Source of the DNA: JBBQFI01 sp038321775
GTDB lineage: Bacteria > Verrucomicrobiota > Verrucomicrobiia > Chthoniobacterales > UBA10450
DNA: 64,000 nucleotides
Reading direction: 5' to 3'
Assembly (NCBI GenBank): GCA_038321775.1
Contig: JBBQFI010000002.1
Coordinates: 62,001-126,000, forward strand
This document shows positions 51,554-60,957 of the stretch, piece by piece. A model generated the notes under the pieces. It was not told where the DNA came from, searched no databases, and saw only the letters and a list, made by a program, of their open reading frames with translations. A program made the translations under genes and the position numbers. How positions within the stretch are numbered: position 1 is the first letter of the stretch; each line of letters opens with the position of its first letter.

Positions 51554-51669
51554 GTCATCCCGAACGGATGTGAGGGACCTCGCACAAGGTAATGGGACAC
51601 GCAATCAAGCGAGCGTAATCGCACGAGATATGTAGGGTCCTTCGCTTCGCTCAGGATGACAACACTTTC
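51542..51669. repeat. 125-bp interspersed repeat, copy 2 (upstream of aroE)
   Basis: This copy aligns to 13266-13390 from CGTTTTTT to CAACACTTTC. The best-conserved parts are the two ends and the central AATCGCAC block. It overlaps the first codons of aroE (start 51553), just as the first copy lies at the 5' side of eno. It may contain or alter the promoter of aroE. No coding content. Confidence 0.85.
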
Positions 51670-51735
51670 ACTGATTGCCGCACAAAGCGGAAAGTTGTCG
51701 ATTCGTACCTACGTCTGCTACCGTCCGCGATCATT

Positions 51736-53430
51736 ATGACAGCGCCTGCCGATAATCCAGCTCCCTCCGATTTTATCCGTGATGTGGTCGCGGAGGATAT
51801 TCGGACCGGGAAGCACACAAAGATTCGTACGCGTTTCCCGCCGGAACCGAATGGCTATCTGCACATTGGTCACGCGAAATCGATTTGTCTGAATTTCGGC
51901 ATCGCGCACGAGTTCGAGGGCATTTGCAACATTCGCATGGATGACACGAATCCAGCGAAGGAGGAAACCGAGTACGTCGATTCGATCATGGCTGACGTGA
52001 AATGGTTGATCGCCGATTGGGCCGATAAGAATCTCGGCGGCGCGCCGTTCTACGCGTCGGATTATTTCGATAAACTTTCCGAACACGCCGTTGAACTCGT
52101 GCGACGAGGGAAGGCGTATGTCGATGACATGACCCCGGAAGAAACCGACGAGTTTCGCCGTACCGGCAAGGAAAGCCCGTTTCGCAATCGTCCGGTTGAA
52201 GAAAATCTCGATCTGTTCACGCGAATGAAGACGGGCGAATTTCCCGATGGCGCGCGTACCTTGCGCGCAAAGATCGACATGAGCGCGCCGAATGTGTGGC
52301 TGCGTGACCCGGTACTCTATCGCATCCGCCATGCCGAGCATCACCACACCGGAAACAAGTGGTCCATTTATCCGATGTACGATTGGGCGCACACGCTGAG
52401 CGACTACATCGAAGGCATCACGCATTCGGTCTGCACACTAGAGTTCGAGGTGCATCGGCCGCTTTACGAATGGCTGCTGAGTTCGCTCGACCTGCCCGAG
52501 CCGCGGCCGCATCAATACGAATTCGCCCGCCTCAATCTCACCTACACCGTCATGAGCAAACGAAAGCTCATCCAGCTGGTGAACGAGAAGTTGGTGAACG
52601 GTTGGGACGATCCGCGCATGATCACGATTGCCGGTTTGCGCCGTCGCGGCATTACCGCGAGCGCGCTGCGTGCATTTGCCTACAACATCGGCATCACAAA
52701 ATATCCGAGCCTCACGGATATGGCGGTGCTGGAACATGCTGTCCGCAACGAATTTAATCACGCCGCGACGCGTCGCCTCGCCGTCTTGCGTGCAATCAAA
52801 ATTACCCTAACTAATTATCCCGAAGATCGCATCGAACAACTCGACGCAGTAAATAATCCGGAAGACCCAGCTGTGGGAACGCGCAAGGTTCCCTTCAGTC
52901 GCGAGTTGTTTATCGATCGCGACGATTTCATGGAAACTCCGCCGCCGAAATATTTCCGGCTCAAACCGGGCGGCGAAGTGCGTTTGAAATACGCTTACAT
53001 CATCAAGTGCGATGAAGTTCTGAAGGACAACGCCGGCAACGTCGTCGAGCTGCGTTGCAGCGTCGATCTCGAAAGCAAATCAGGCGGCGCAACTTCCAAT
53101 CGCAAGGTGAAAGGCACTGTTCATTGGGTGAGTGCGCAACATGCGATCGACGCCGAGGTTCGGTTGTACGATCGGCTGTTTACTGTGCCCGAGCCTGACG
53201 CGGACGGTGATTTTAAATCCTTCATTAATCCAAATTCGCTTGAAGTTGTGCAGGCGAAATTGGAGCCTGCATTAAAGGACGCGTTGCCTAACGAACGTTA
53301 TCAATTCGAGCGGTTAGGCTATTTCGTCCTCGATTCTGATTCCAAGCCCGACAAACAAGTGTGGAACCGAACGATCACGCTCAAAGATACCTGGTCGAAA
53401 CTGGAGGGACGGGCTCAGTCCCGTCCCTGA
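51736..53430 (+). CDS. glnS: Glutaminyl-tRNA synthetase
   Basis: A class I synthetase: RFPPEPNGYLHIGHAKSICLNFG (HIGH motif) and VMSKRKL (KMSKS-like), with the acceptor-binding and two C-terminal anticodon-binding beta-barrels. Length 564 is close to E. coli GlnS (about 550). Its presence means Gln-tRNA(Gln) can be charged directly. The last codons (EGRAQSRP, TGA) lie in a hairpin repeat (53403-53460), so the end of the protein may have been replaced by the repeat. Two motif copies are near 53286. Confidence 0.97.
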   Translation: MTAPADNPAPSDFIRDVVAEDIRTGKHTKIRTRFPPEPNGYLHIGHAKSICLNFGIAHEFEGICNIRMDDTNPAKEETEYVDSIMADVKWLIADWADKNLGGAPFYASDYFDKLSEHAVELVRRGKAYVDDMTPEETDEFRRTGKESPFRNRPVEENLDLFTRMKTGEFPDGARTLRAKIDMSAPNVWLRDPVLYRIRHAEHHHTGNKWSIYPMYDWAHTLSDYIEGITHSVCTLEFEVHRPLYEWLLSSLDLPEPRPHQYEFARLNLTYTVMSKRKLIQLVNEKLVNGWDDPRMITIAGLRRRGITASALRAFAYNIGITKYPSLTDMAVLEHAVRNEFNHAATRRLAVLRAIKITLTNYPEDRIEQLDAVNNPEDPAVGTRKVPFSRELFIDRDDFMETPPPKYFRLKPGGEVRLKYAYIIKCDEVLKDNAGNVVELRCSVDLESKSGGATSNRKVKGTVHWVSAQHAIDAEVRLYDRLFTVPEPDADGDFKSFINPNSLEVVQAKLEPALKDALPNERYQFERLGYFVLDSDSKPDKQVWNRTITLKDTWSKLEGRAQSRP

Positions 53431-53460
53431 TATTTGGGACGACACAGAGGTCGTCCCTCC
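53403..53460. repeat. Hairpin repeat covering the glnS stop codon
   Basis: The outer arms GGAGGGACG (53403) and CGTCCCTCC (53452-53460) pair, and inside them are two smaller inverted pairs (GGGACGGGCTCAGTCCCGTCCC and GGACGACACAGAGGTCGTCC, in part). The unit resembles the hairpin repeats at 10278 and 62269 in style (CTCAGT core) but not in sequence detail. It provides the last eight codons and stop of glnS. Confidence 0.72.
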
Positions 53461-53472
53461 ATTTATGAGGTC

Positions 53473-53490
53473 GGCGGTTTGGAAACCGCC
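53473..53490. terminator. Possible bidirectional hairpin terminator between glnS and gltX
   Basis: GGCGGTTTGGAAACCGCC is a perfect 8-base-pair stem with a 2-base loop, between the ends of the convergent glnS and gltX genes (gltX stop at 53492-53494). There is no clear T-run after it on either strand, so it may act as an RNA-stabilising hairpin and not a strong terminator. Confidence 0.55.
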
Positions 53491-53491
53491 G

Positions 53492-54817
53492 CTATTGATG
53501 GCTCAATGCACGATCGATGCGCGCGAGGACCTTCGGTTGGCCAAGAACTTCGAGAAGGTGATACAAGCTCGGACCAACATTGCTGCCGGTGACGGCAAGA
53601 CGTGTCGGATGAACTAGTGCACCAACTTTCACGCCCAGATTTGTTGCAATCGCTTTCAACGCGGTTTCGAGTTCCGATGCGTCGAAATTTTGCAACGCTG
53701 CTAATGCGTCCCGCACCGCTCTCAAGCGCGGCATGTTTTCCGCAGTGAAGTGTTTCGCAACGCCTTCCGGAGTGTAGGTAACATCATCCGTAAAATAGAA
53801 ACCGCAGTATGAAGGCAGTTCGTCGAAAATATTGATCTTGCCTTTGCACGTTTGGAGCGCAGCGCGCAGAAAGCCCTCGGGAAAACCTTCGATCTTCACT
53901 CCAGCCGACTTCAGCGCGGCAACACCAAGTTCGTAAAACTCGTTATCGCCGAGTTCGCGCGCGTATTCGCCATTCAACCAATGCAGTTTCTCCGGATCGA
54001 AGGTGGCGTGGCTGCGCACAACGTTGTTCAAATCGAAAATCTTGGTGGTCACCTCGATGGTCATTTTCTCGCGATTGTCTTTCGGTGACCAACCAAGCAG
54101 TGAGAGATAATTGCGCACCGCTTCCGGCCGATATCCGCGCTTAATGTAGAAGTCCACGCTCGCGCCCTGATCGCGCTTGCTCATCTTGGAACCATCCTTG
54201 TTCATGATGAGCGGGATGTGCGCGAAAAATGGCAGCTTCGCGCCGAGAGCGCGATAGAGCTCGATATGTTTCGGCGTGTTGGAAAGATGATCTTCGCCGC
54301 GGATGACATGAGAAACTTTCATCTCGATGTCGTCCACCACGTTCACGAAATGAAAAATCCACGAACCGTCGGGTCGACGAATCGTCATGTCGGGATGCGT
54401 TCCCGGATTCGTTAGGTCGAAATCGATTTTACCGCAGACAAGATCCTCGACGATGACGTGTTCGCGCGGCGAACGGAAACGCAGTGCGCCATTATCTTCG
54501 AAAACGTGGCCCGCGTCCTGTAGCTGGCGCAGATATTTCTCGTAGATAGAATCGCGCTCGCTCTGAAAGTACGGACCGAAATCGCCGCCGACATGCGGGC
54601 CTTCATCCCAACTGAGTCCAAGCCAGTGCAAACCGTCGTAAATGGCAGCAGCGGCTTCTTCCGTGTTGCGGGATTTGTCGGTATCTTCGACGCGCAGAAT
54701 AAATTTCCCGGCATGGTGTCGTGCAAAAAGCCAGTTGAAGAGCGCCGTGCGCGCGCCGCCGATGTGCAGATAGCCTGTGGGTGATGGCGCGAAACGGACG
54801 CGGACTGCTGAACTCAT
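53492..54817 (-). CDS. gltX: Glutamyl-tRNA synthetase
   Basis: Class I synthetase: VRFAPSPTGYLHIGGARTALFNWLFARHH (HIGH-like), RVEDTDKSR, SHVIRGEDHLSNTPKHIELYRALG and MNKDGSKMSKRDQG (KMSKR), cited in parts. At 441 residues it is shorter than the usual 470-500, mostly in the C-terminal anticodon domain. With glnS next to it, this could be either a discriminating GluRS or one of two copies. It is convergent with glnS. A motif variant (54408) encodes DLTNPG. Confidence 0.95.
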   Translation of the reverse strand: MSSAVRVRFAPSPTGYLHIGGARTALFNWLFARHHAGKFILRVEDTDKSRNTEEAAAAIYDGLHWLGLSWDEGPHVGGDFGPYFQSERDSIYEKYLRQLQDAGHVFEDNGALRFRSPREHVIVEDLVCGKIDFDLTNPGTHPDMTIRRPDGSWIFHFVNVVDDIEMKVSHVIRGEDHLSNTPKHIELYRALGAKLPFFAHIPLIMNKDGSKMSKRDQGASVDFYIKRGYRPEAVRNYLSLLGWSPKDNREKMTIEVTTKIFDLNNVVRSHATFDPEKLHWLNGEYARELGDNEFYELGVAALKSAGVKIEGFPEGFLRAALQTCKGKINIFDELPSYCGFYFTDDVTYTPEGVAKHFTAENMPRLRAVRDALAALQNFDASELETALKAIATNLGVKVGALVHPTRLAVTGSNVGPSLYHLLEVLGQPKVLARIDRALSHQ

Positions 54818-54831
54818 TTCAATCTATCTTC

Positions 54832-54890
54832 CACAGATTACACAGATTTTCACAGATTCCTGTAGCCGCCTCGGAGGGCAAAGGCTACAG
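54832..54890. repeat. Triple CACAGATT repeat and hairpin between gltX and tilS
   Basis: Three direct copies of CACAGATT occur in 54832-54858, spaced by short T/A-rich letters. They are followed by a stem CTGTAGCC/GGCTACAG (54860-54890). The hairpin lies directly after the tilS stop on the minus strand and may act as its terminator; the direct repeat lies just upstream of the gltX start. No gene is present. Confidence 0.6.
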
Positions 54891-55847
54891 CTACTCAATG
54901 AAAATCTTTCCGGCCCGACGGCGAGCGTGACGATTTCCCGGGAGGTTGGTTTTGGCGACGCGATTTGTTGCGTCAACCAACGCACGGACGCGCTCGACCA
55001 AGGCAAACGTTACGTCGGGAATTTTGTGCATGCGCAACCAGTCGCGCAGCATTCGTCGCTGCAACGTGAGCGGCATGATGCGCAATTCCTTCGCTTCGAG
55101 TTGCGTCAATCCATCCGGCAGCAATTCAGCGAAGAAACTTTCTTCCTCGGCTGTGATCGTAGCCGCGCGCCAGATACTGGCGCGAACCTTCCGACCGAGA
55201 GTTTTTTCCATGTAGGGAATAACGCGATGACGGATGCGATTGCGCAAAGGCGAAAGATCGCGATTGGACGCATCTTCCCGAAATTTCAAATCGTTAAGTG
55301 CGACGTAACGATCAATCTCATCGCGCCAAATCCCGAGAAGCGGGCGCACAATCGTCATCTCGACATCATCGATACGCCGCAAGGAAATCTCTCGCATGCC
55401 ACCCAGACCAGTCGCTCCTGCACCGCGCAAAAGATTGATTAAAAAAGTCTCGACCAAATCATCGGCATGATGCCCGAGAAAAAGCGTGCGGGTTCGCTTT
55501 CGTTTTGCCGTTCGCGCAAAAAATTCATAGCGCGCGAGCCGACCTGCTGTTTCGATCGAGATTTTTTTTCTGGCAGCAAGAGCACGGACATTCGTTTCGC
55601 CCTGCTCAAAATCCAAGCTGAAGCGTTCCGCAAATTTTTCTACCGCGCGCGCGTCCGCTTTCGCGGAACGACCGCGCAATTGATGATCGAGATGACAAAC
55701 GATCAAATCGCGATAGCCGCTTTCAACCAGCCAATGCAACAGCGCCACGGAATCGCGCCCACCCGAGACGCCAATCAAGTAACGACTCGTTAGGGGAAGA
55801 TCCCGAAGAGTGCCCAGCGATACAAAACCACCGCGTTGTGCCCCCAT
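54891..55847 (-). CDS. tilS: tRNA(Ile)-lysidine synthetase
   Basis: TilS modifies C34 of tRNA(Ile2) to lysidine so that it reads AUA. The N-terminal PP-loop is clear: LIGVSGGRDSVALLHWL, then CHLDHQLRGRSAKAD and FLGHHADDLVETFLINLLRGAGATGLGGM (in parts). The C-terminal part is shorter than in E. coli (318 residues in total), as in many bacteria. The ATG at 55847 is preferred; a start at 55865 adds six residues. A motif variant (55786) encodes LPLTSR. Confidence 0.93.
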   Translation of the reverse strand: MGAQRGGFVSLGTLRDLPLTSRYLIGVSGGRDSVALLHWLVESGYRDLIVCHLDHQLRGRSAKADARAVEKFAERFSLDFEQGETNVRALAARKKISIETAGRLARYEFFARTAKRKRTRTLFLGHHADDLVETFLINLLRGAGATGLGGMREISLRRIDDVEMTIVRPLLGIWRDEIDRYVALNDLKFREDASNRDLSPLRNRIRHRVIPYMEKTLGRKVRASIWRAATITAEEESFFAELLPDGLTQLEAKELRIMPLTLQRRMLRDWLRMHKIPDVTFALVERVRALVDATNRVAKTNLPGNRHARRRAGKIFIE

Positions 55848-55967
55848 GAATAGGCACGAGGCCATCGCGAACGGTGCGCGTCAAGGCTTTCAGCTTTATT
55901 GTGCCCAGCTAAACATGAAATCAACCCTCCAAATTAAAACGAATAAGGCCAATCTTGCGTCGAGTAT

Positions 55968-55992
55968 TTGACAATGAATGAACGTTCATTCA
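55968..55992 (+). promoter_or_regulatory. TetR-type operator overlapping a promoter
   Basis: TGAATGAACGTTCATTCA (55975-55992) is a perfect 18-base palindrome that begins right after a TTGACA (55968-55973) -35-like box and ends 9 bases before the regulator ATG at 56002. This is the usual place and form of a TetR/AcrR autoregulatory operator; binding would block transcription of the tetR-RND operon. The -10 box is not clear. Confidence 0.82.
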
Positions 55993-56001
55993 CTGTGGCG
56001 A

Positions 56002-56634
56002 ATGTCTTCGACTCAGATACTTGCCGAGCCCGGCGTTGATCGACGTACCCAGATCCTCGACGCCGCTGTCGTTTGCTTTGCCAAGCGCGGTTTCCATCAG
56101 GCGAGCATGCATGATATCAGCGCCGAAGCCGGCATCAGCGTGGGTTTGATCTATCGGTATTTCGAAAATAAGGAGAGCGTGATTGCTGCGATGGCGGCGC
56201 GCCACAAGAGCGAGATCCACGAGATGATGGAACGCGCTCGGCAAGCCCCCACGCTGCTCGAGTCGCTCGAAATTTTATTTACCGCTCACTGCTGCGAGAA
56301 TTCGCCGCAGATTCAATCGGCGTTCGTGGTCGACCTCTATGCCGAAGCGTCGCGCAATGCGCAGGTCGCCGACCTGGTGCGCGATGTTTTGCAAACCGCG
56401 ATGGACGGCGTGACCGATTTGATCTCGCGTTCGCCCGAAAAAAATGCGGCGCACGGCTTGACGCCGACCGAAATGTCGGAACTTATTTTTGCTGTCGCGC
56501 GCGGGATGTTGATGCGGGATGTTTTGCAGCCGCAAAAACTTCCGGCAGCGGAGCGACGAACACGGCAACTCGAAGTGACCCGCAAGTTATGGCGGGTTTT
56601 GTTCAAACAAGGAACCGAACCAGCTTATGCATGA
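56002..56634 (+). CDS. TetR family transcriptional regulator
   Basis: A 210-residue repressor with the N-terminal helix-turn-helix: RRTQILDAAVVCFAKRGFHQASMHDISAEAGISVGLIYRYFENKESV (in parts), then a variable ligand-binding domain. It has an 8-base overlap with the downstream RND adaptor gene, and an 18-base palindrome lies in its leader. It therefore probably represses itself and the efflux pump, with release by the pump substrate. ATG 56002 is preferred to 55978, which lies within the palindrome. Confidence 0.93.
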   Translation: MSSTQILAEPGVDRRTQILDAAVVCFAKRGFHQASMHDISAEAGISVGLIYRYFENKESVIAAMAARHKSEIHEMMERARQAPTLLESLEILFTAHCCENSPQIQSAFVVDLYAEASRNAQVADLVRDVLQTAMDGVTDLISRSPEKNAAHGLTPTEMSELIFAVARGMLMRDVLQPQKLPAAERRTRQLEVTRKLWRVLFKQGTEPAYA

Positions 56635-57799
56635 CGTAGCCACCCCAAAAACCATGAACGCCAACGTTAAATCGACACGCCGAATTGTATTCAAGGCCGT
56701 ACTCGCGGTCGTCGGACTGTTTCTCATTTTAGCTGGGATCAAAGCGTTGCAGATCAAGACCATGATGTCGATGAAGCCGCCGATGCCGGTTGAGACCGTC
56801 ACGAGCGCTCAGGTGAAGGCAGAAGATTGGGCCCCTACGCTGAATTCGGTGGGAAGCGTTGCTGCGGTGCAGGGCGCAGTCGTCTCGGCCGAACTCGCAG
56901 GCGTGGTGGCCAAGATCGGATTTGATAACGGCGGTGTTGCGAAAAAAGACGAACTGCTAATGCAACTCGATGCTTCGTCCGAAGAAGCGCAGCTGCATTC
57001 AGCCGAAGCCGATCTGGAATTGGCGCGAGCCGACTGGGAACGCGCGCAGGATTTGTCCAAACGCAAAGTGATTTCGAAAGCGGAGGTCGACTCCGCGGAA
57101 TCGAAATTCAAGCAGAAGGGTTCTGCCGTCGATCAAATGAGCTCCATGATCACGAAGAAAACGGTGCGCGCCCCGTTCGATGGTCAGCTCGGCATTCGGC
57201 AGGTGAATGTCGGGCAAATGATCAACGCCGGGCAGGAGGTGGTTGCGTTGACGTCGCTCGACCCGGTCTTCGTCGACTTCGCGATACCGCAGCAAAATTT
57301 ATCCCGGTTGTCGTCAGGCTTGGATGTGACCGTCCATACCGATGCAGTTCCGGGCCGTGAATTTCACGGGAAGCTCACCGCAATCAACTCGATGATAGAC
57401 ACGGCCACGCGCAACGTTCAGTTGCAGGCGACGCTGGAGAATCCGGATCACTTGTTGCGTCCGGGAATGTTCGCCAAGGTCGAAGTCGTTCTTCCGGAAA
57501 AACAGCGTGCGCTTGTCGTTCCAGGCACCGCTGTTTCCTATGCACCCTACGGCGATTCGGTTTTTATCATTGAGAAAAAGAAAGACCCGAAGACAGGAAA
57601 AGAAACGCAGGCCATCCGGCAGCAATTTGTCCGCGTCGGAGAGGCGCGCGGCGATTTCGTTTCGATTACGCAGGGATTGAAAGCCGGCGATCAAGTTGTC
57701 GGGACTGGCGTTTTCAAATTGCGCAACGGCATGGCCGTGACGATCAATAACAATCTCGCTCCGAAACCGGAGCTGAATCCAACGCCTGCGGATACATGA
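56627..57799 (+). CDS. RND efflux periplasmic adaptor (membrane fusion protein)
   Basis: A 390-residue adaptor: one N-terminal membrane anchor (about residues 22-40), lipoyl halves (SVAAVQGAVVSAELAGVVAKIGFDNGGVAKKDELLMQLD and VRAPFDGQLGIRQVNVGQMI, in parts) around a short helical hairpin, a beta-barrel and a membrane-proximal domain. No lipobox is present. It overlaps the tetR end by 8 bases and the pump start by 4. It would link the inner-membrane pump to an outer-membrane TolC-type channel, which is not encoded here. Confidence 0.94.
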   Translation: MHDVATPKTMNANVKSTRRIVFKAVLAVVGLFLILAGIKALQIKTMMSMKPPMPVETVTSAQVKAEDWAPTLNSVGSVAAVQGAVVSAELAGVVAKIGFDNGGVAKKDELLMQLDASSEEAQLHSAEADLELARADWERAQDLSKRKVISKAEVDSAESKFKQKGSAVDQMSSMITKKTVRAPFDGQLGIRQVNVGQMINAGQEVVALTSLDPVFVDFAIPQQNLSRLSSGLDVTVHTDAVPGREFHGKLTAINSMIDTATRNVQLQATLENPDHLLRPGMFAKVEVVLPEKQRALVVPGTAVSYAPYGDSVFIIEKKKDPKTGKETQAIRQQFVRVGEARGDFVSITQGLKAGDQVVGTGVFKLRNGMAVTINNNLAPKPELNPTPADT

Positions 57800-60700
57800 A
57801 ATCTTTCACCGATATTTTCATCAAACGTCCGGTGCTGGCGCTCGTCGTCAGCTTCGTGATCCTCATCGCCGGTTTGCAGGCGGTGAAAACGATCAACGTG
57901 CGGCAATATCCGCGCAGCGATATCGCCTCAATCACAGTGACGACCGTCTACGTAGGCGCCGACGCAGAACTCGTTAGGGGATTTATCACGACGCCACTGG
58001 AGCGTGCAATCGCAGCTGCCGACGGAATCGATTATGTCCAATCGCAAAGCCAGCAGAGCGTATCGACTATTACGGCGCGCCTGAAATTGAATTACGACGC
58101 GAACAAAGCGCTGTCCGATATCAGCTCGAAGGTGGACGCGATTCGACGCGATCTTCCACCGGAATCCGAAATTCCAGTCATCGCCATCCAGGCGGCTGAT
58201 TCACAATTCGCATCGGCCTACCTGAGTTTCACCTCCGATATCCTGCAGCCTAACGAGGTCACCGATTATTTAGTGCGTCTGGTGCAGCCGCGTTTAACCG
58301 CGGTCGGTGGCGTGCAAAAAGCCGATATTCTCGGCGGCCGCACCTTCGCCATGCGCATCTGGATGAAGCCGGACCGCATGGCCGCATTGAACATCAGCCC
58401 GGCCGATGTGCGCAGTGCTCTTTCCCGAAATAATTATCTCGCTGCCGTTGGCAGCACAAAAGGTTCGCTCCTCCAGGTGAATCTGACCGCGAACACCGAC
58501 CTGCACACAGCCGACGATTTCAAAAAACTCGTCGTGAAGCAGAACAAAGGAAATCTCATCCGACTCGGCGACATCGCCGACATCGTTCTCGGCGCGGAAG
58601 ATTACAACACCGAAGTCCGTTTTTCGGGGAAGAAAGCGGTCTTCATGGGCATCTGGGTTTTGCCGAATGCCAACTCAATCGACGTGATCAAACGCGTGCG
58701 CGCGGAGATGGACGAAATCCAAAAAGAATTGCCCACGGGCATGAAGGCCCAGATCGCTTACGATGCGACCGCCTACATTAACGACGCGATTCATGAAGTC
58801 GTAAAAACTTTGATCGACACACTGCTGATCGTGATGGTGGTGATCTTTTTATTCCTCGGATCTATCCGGTCGGTGATTGTGCCGGTTGTCGCGATTCCGA
58901 TCTCGCTTATCGGCGCGCTCTTTCTCATGCAGGTTTTCGGTTTCACCCTCAACCTGCTCACGCTGCTCGCCATCGTGCTCTCGGTCGGGTTGGTCGTCGA
59001 TGATGCCATCGTCGTCGTCGAAAATGTCGAGCGCCATATGCGCGAAGGCATGTCGCGGATGAACGCGGCATTGAAGGGCGCGCGCGAACTCGTCGGTCCG
59101 ATCATTGCCATGACGATTACGCTCGCGGCGGTCTATACGCCGATCGCGTTGCAAGGCGGATTGACCGGCGCGTTGTTTCGCGAATTCGCGCTTACACTAG
59201 CTGGCGCAGTTTTCATTTCTGGTGTCGTCGCGCTGACGTTGTCGCCGATGATGGCCGCGAATCTTTTGCGGGCCGATCACGTCGATCGTGGATTTTCCGG
59301 AGTCGTCAATCGCACCTTCGATCGCTTCCGCGACTGGTACGGATCTCACCTTGATCGCACGCTAGCCGCGCGACCGGCCGTTTACACTGTGTGGATCGGA
59401 CTGTCGCTATTGGGCGCACTCTTCTGGTACATGTCGCCTAACGAATTGGCTCCAACAGAAGATCAAGGCGTCATCTTTGGCATCATGACCGCGCCGGCCA
59501 ACGCCACGATCGACGACACGATTCGTTATGCGGATGAAGCGAACAAAGTCTTCCTCGGCCTTCCCGATACCAGGTTCACCTTTCAAATCACCAATCCAAG
59601 CACCGGTTTCGGCGGAATGGTGTTGAAACCATGGGGTGTCCGCACGACGCCAACCGCCGCGTATCTCCCGAAAGTGATGGCCGGACTCAGTCAGATTCCG
59701 GGCATTCAAATGTTTCCCGTCATACCGCCGGCGCTTCCCGGTGGTGAAAGTTTTCCCGTCACTTTTGTTCTTACATCCACTGCCGATCCCGAGCGCATTC
59801 TGGAGTTCGCCAAACAAATCCAGGCCAAAGCGACGCAAGCCGGCATCTTTCGGTTTTCCGATATCGATACAAAAATCGATCAACCGCAATCGCGGATCGT
59901 TTTCGATCACGACAAGGTCGCCTCGATCGGTCTCGACATGCAGCAGGTCGGCGCCGATCTCTCGGCCAGTATCGGCGGTAATTTTGTTAATCGCTTCAAC
60001 ATCGCCGGCCGCAGTTACAAAGTCATTCCGCAGATCAAACGCATCGATCGTTTGAATCCGGAACAGCTGAAGAACATCTACGTCAGCGGCCCGAACAATC
60101 AGCTCATTCCTCTGAGCACGGTCGCTTCCATCAAGCAGCAAGTGGTCGCGCGCTCGTTGAATCGCATGCAACAGCTTAACGCGGTCACCATCAGTGGCGT
60201 GCCGACGCAATCGCTCGACTCTGCCTTGAAGTTTCTCGAGGACGAGGCGCACAAGATTTTGCCGAAAGGTTATGTTCTCGATTACACCGGTGAATCGCGT
60301 CAGCTCCGCACCGAGGGAAGCAAGTTCGGTACGGCGTTTGCCCTGGCGATCGTTCTCATCTTTTTGGTGCTCGCCGCGCAGTTCAACAGCTTCCGCGATC
60401 CATTTATTATTCTGCTCGGATCGGTGCCGCTCGCGATTTTCGGCGCGCTTCTTTTCACGTTCTTAAAAATGCCTTTCGGGAAATTCTTCACCGATGGCTG
60501 GACCACGACGCTGAATATTTATTCGCAAGTCGGGCTTGTCACATTGGTCGGACTTGTTTCCAAGAACGGTATTTTGATTGTTCAGTTCGCGAACGAATTG
60601 CAGCGACAAGGTTTAGGTAAACTCGAATCGATCGCGCAAGCTGCACGGATCCGTTTGCGCCCGGTCATGATGACGAGCGTTGCGACGGTGGCCGGTCACT

Positions 60701-60957
60701 TCCCGCTCACGCTCGTGAGTGGCGCAGGCGCCGCGGCGCGAAATTCCATCGGTCTCGTCCTCGTCGGCGGTATGACGATCGGAACGATTTTCACTTTGTT
60801 TATCGTGCCGTCGCTTTACATGCTCATCGCGAAAGAGCACCACGAGAAATCTCTCGGCGAAACCGAGGAAGAACCGACTGATGACATCGATCTGACACCG
60901 GAATACGCCATGGTCCGAGACGGAAACGGTAACGGCAACGGTTGGAAACAGCAGTGA
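57796..60957 (+). CDS. RND multidrug efflux transporter (HAE1 family)
   Basis: A 1053-residue proton-driven inner-membrane pump of the AcrB/MexB/MdtB class. It has 12 membrane helices, FIKRPVLALVVS at the start, the proton relay Asp pair in GLVVDDAIVVVENVERHM (helix 4), and two large periplasmic loops with porter motifs (RMQQLNAVTISG, LDYTGESRQ). The second half has GLVSKNGILIVQFANE and RLRPVMMTSVATVAG. Three 10-mer copies (57970, 58248, 59436) lie in it. The stop is overlapped by the thioesterase start. Confidence 0.96.
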   Translation: MKSFTDIFIKRPVLALVVSFVILIAGLQAVKTINVRQYPRSDIASITVTTVYVGADAELVRGFITTPLERAIAAADGIDYVQSQSQQSVSTITARLKLNYDANKALSDISSKVDAIRRDLPPESEIPVIAIQAADSQFASAYLSFTSDILQPNEVTDYLVRLVQPRLTAVGGVQKADILGGRTFAMRIWMKPDRMAALNISPADVRSALSRNNYLAAVGSTKGSLLQVNLTANTDLHTADDFKKLVVKQNKGNLIRLGDIADIVLGAEDYNTEVRFSGKKAVFMGIWVLPNANSIDVIKRVRAEMDEIQKELPTGMKAQIAYDATAYINDAIHEVVKTLIDTLLIVMVVIFLFLGSIRSVIVPVVAIPISLIGALFLMQVFGFTLNLLTLLAIVLSVGLVVDDAIVVVENVERHMREGMSRMNAALKGARELVGPIIAMTITLAAVYTPIALQGGLTGALFREFALTLAGAVFISGVVALTLSPMMAANLLRADHVDRGFSGVVNRTFDRFRDWYGSHLDRTLAARPAVYTVWIGLSLLGALFWYMSPNELAPTEDQGVIFGIMTAPANATIDDTIRYADEANKVFLGLPDTRFTFQITNPSTGFGGMVLKPWGVRTTPTAAYLPKVMAGLSQIPGIQMFPVIPPALPGGESFPVTFVLTSTADPERILEFAKQIQAKATQAGIFRFSDIDTKIDQPQSRIVFDHDKVASIGLDMQQVGADLSASIGGNFVNRFNIAGRSYKVIPQIKRIDRLNPEQLKNIYVSGPNNQLIPLSTVASIKQQVVARSLNRMQQLNAVTISGVPTQSLDSALKFLEDEAHKILPKGYVLDYTGESRQLRTEGSKFGTAFALAIVLIFLVLAAQFNSFRDPFIILLGSVPLAIFGALLFTFLKMPFGKFFTDGWTTTLNIYSQVGLVTLVGLVSKNGILIVQFANELQRQGLGKLESIAQAARIRLRPVMMTSVATVAGHFPLTLVSGAGAAARNSIGLVLVGGMTIGTIFTLFIVPSLYMLIAKEHHEKSLGETEEEPTDDIDLTPEYAMVRDGNGNGNGWKQQ

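Noticed and set aside
51554..51604. N-terminal extension of AroE
   Set aside because: It is the translation of the second repeat copy; the same peptide-like pattern appears upstream of enolase for the same reason.
53311..53320. GGTTAGGC and TTGTTAGGC-like sequences counted as motif copies
   Set aside because: They lack the CGTTAGG core, so I left them out of the 42-copy count to keep it conservative.
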